Notes under the pieces: model-generated
Told to the model about the DNA's origin: nothing
What the model saw: only the letters and a program-made list of their open reading frames with translations
Databases searched by the model: none
Position numbers and translations under genes: made by a program
In this document: piece by piece, positions 15,301-15,945 of the stretch
How positions within the stretch are numbered: the stretch's first letter is position 1
Layout of the letters: the number at the start of each line of letters is the position of its first letter
Source: HyVt-105 sp049975425
GTDB lineage: Bacteria > Bacteroidota > Bacteroidia > Bacteroidales > VadinHA17
Length of the DNA stretch: 15,945 nt
Assembly: GCA_049975425.1 (NCBI GenBank)
Contig: JBNGDI010000051.1
Coordinates: 1-15,945 of the forward strand
Direction of reading: 5' to 3'

Positions 15301-15738
15301 ATGCAAGGAATGTCCATCATTGTGAAAAAAGTGGCCCAGTTGCTGTCAGGGCTGATCTTCATGTATGGCATCTATATCATCACGCACGGACACCTGACTC
15401 CAGGCGGCGGATTTGCCGGGGGAGCCATCCTGGCAGGATCACTGATTCTGCTGGTGCTGGCTTTCGGAAGCGATGTGATGCGGCTCCAGAAAAGGGAAGC
15501 CGGATCGTCTATCATGGAAAGTGCCGCCATTCTGGGTTTTCTTTTGCTGGCTGCGGCAGCCATCATAACCGGCGCAGGGATATTCTTTTACAACTACATG
15601 CCCAAAGGGCAGCTTTTCCATCTGGTCAGTGCGGGGGTCATTCCCCTGTACAACATCATGGTGGGGATTGAGGTGGCGGCAGCCCTGTTCACCATTTTTC
15701 TGGCACTGGTAATCTATAAAGAAGAACTGAAACAATGA
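15301..15738 (+). CDS. mnhB: MnhB/MrpB-family (MbhF-like) membrane subunit
   Basis: The 145-residue protein has four predicted helices and the family signature HGHLTPGGGFAGG (29-41). MnhB-type subunits are parts of Mrp Na+/H+ antiporters and of Mbh/Mbs complexes. The start follows the previous stop by 12 nt; an internal ATG at codon 4 is also possible. The stop overlaps the next start in ATGA, so the two are likely translationally coupled. Confidence 0.92.
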   Translation: MQGMSIIVKKVAQLLSGLIFMYGIYIITHGHLTPGGGFAGGAILAGSLILLVLAFGSDVMRLQKREAGSSIMESAAILGFLLLAAAAIITGAGIFFYNYMPKGQLFHLVSAGVIPLYNIMVGIEVAAALFTIFLALVIYKEELKQ

Positions 15739-15945
15739 CTCTGTACCTGCTTTGCTTCTTGCTTTTCCTCGTTGGATTATACGGGGTGCTCACCAGAAGG
15801 AACCTGATCAAGATTGTGATCGGATTGTCGTTCATGGAATTCAGCATCTTCCTTCTGCTGGTTCTGATCGGTTATGTAGAGGGGGGGGAACCCCCCATCC
15901 TGCAGCCCGGAATGCCTGCCACAGGGTTTGTAGATCCCCTGCCCC
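15735..15945 (+). CDS. mnhC: MnhC/MrpC-family (NuoK/MbhG-like) subunit, partial
   Basis: Only the first 70 codons are in the window; the gene runs off the right edge. The protein begins MTLYLLCFLLFLVGLYGVLT and continues RRNLIKIVIGLSFME, the signature of MnhC/NuoK-like subunits, and reaches FVDPLP, which in this family precedes the last helices. It starts in an ATGA overlap with the MnhB stop. A run of eight G followed by AA and six C (15881-15896) lies within it, and the reading frame is intact there. Further Mrp-type genes (MnhD/E/F/G equivalents) would be expected beyond the edge. Confidence 0.88.
   Translation, partial: MTLYLLCFLLFLVGLYGVLTRRNLIKIVIGLSFMEFSIFLLLVLIGYVEGGEPPILQPGMPATGFVDPLP

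Overview
The window reads as one anaerobic hydrogen-metabolism locus from a fermentative bacterium, most likely of the phylum Bacteroidota. Three things point there. Upstream of the tRNA-Asp gene and of hypA lie exact matches to the Bacteroidota -7 promoter motif TAnnTTTG, the tRNA one with a TTTG -33 box. Strong Shine-Dalgarno sequences are rare and TTG starts are used. The overall protein flavour also fits, but the phylum call is an inference. Base composition is moderate and even, and no mobile element was seen.

Layout. At 1-55 (-) is the 5' part of tRNA-Asp(GTC), cut by the window edge. From about 160 to 6380 lies a complete set of [NiFe]-hydrogenase maturation genes: hypB and hypA on the minus strand, hypC-hypD-hypE divergent on the plus strand, and hypF convergent on the minus strand. 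An unusual 48-bp nested palindrome sits just before hypF. At 6541-7182 (-) is rex, the NADH/NAD+ sensing repressor, followed by a 258-bp divergent control region with one very good and several weaker Rex-type operators. From 7441 to the right edge runs one tightly packed plus-strand operon of eleven genes, the last cut by the window end.

The operon joins modules usually met separately. The first two genes resemble HydB and HydG, the iron-sulfur and FAD/NAD(P)H diaphorase subunits of soluble sulfhydrogenases (group 3b). A two-cluster ferredoxin-type subunit follows. Next come four subunits of a complex-I-related group 4 membrane-bound hydrogenase: NuoH-, NuoB-, NuoC- and NuoD-like. The large subunit keeps all four nickel-binding cysteines. 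The last four genes are Mrp antiporter-type membrane subunits: a 625-residue NuoL/MrpA-like protein, a fused MbhD-MbhE-like protein, MnhB and MnhC.

Taken together (inference), the operon encodes an ion-translocating membrane hydrogenase with its own NAD(P)H-linked electron-input module. Its expression is tuned by the NADH/NAD+ ratio through Rex, and its active site is built by the adjacent Hyp proteins. The direction of electron flow, the cofactor (NADH, NADPH, ferredoxin or a mixture) and the coupling ion cannot be read from the sequence. An NAD(P)H-driven H2-evolving electron sink is the simplest reading given Rex control.
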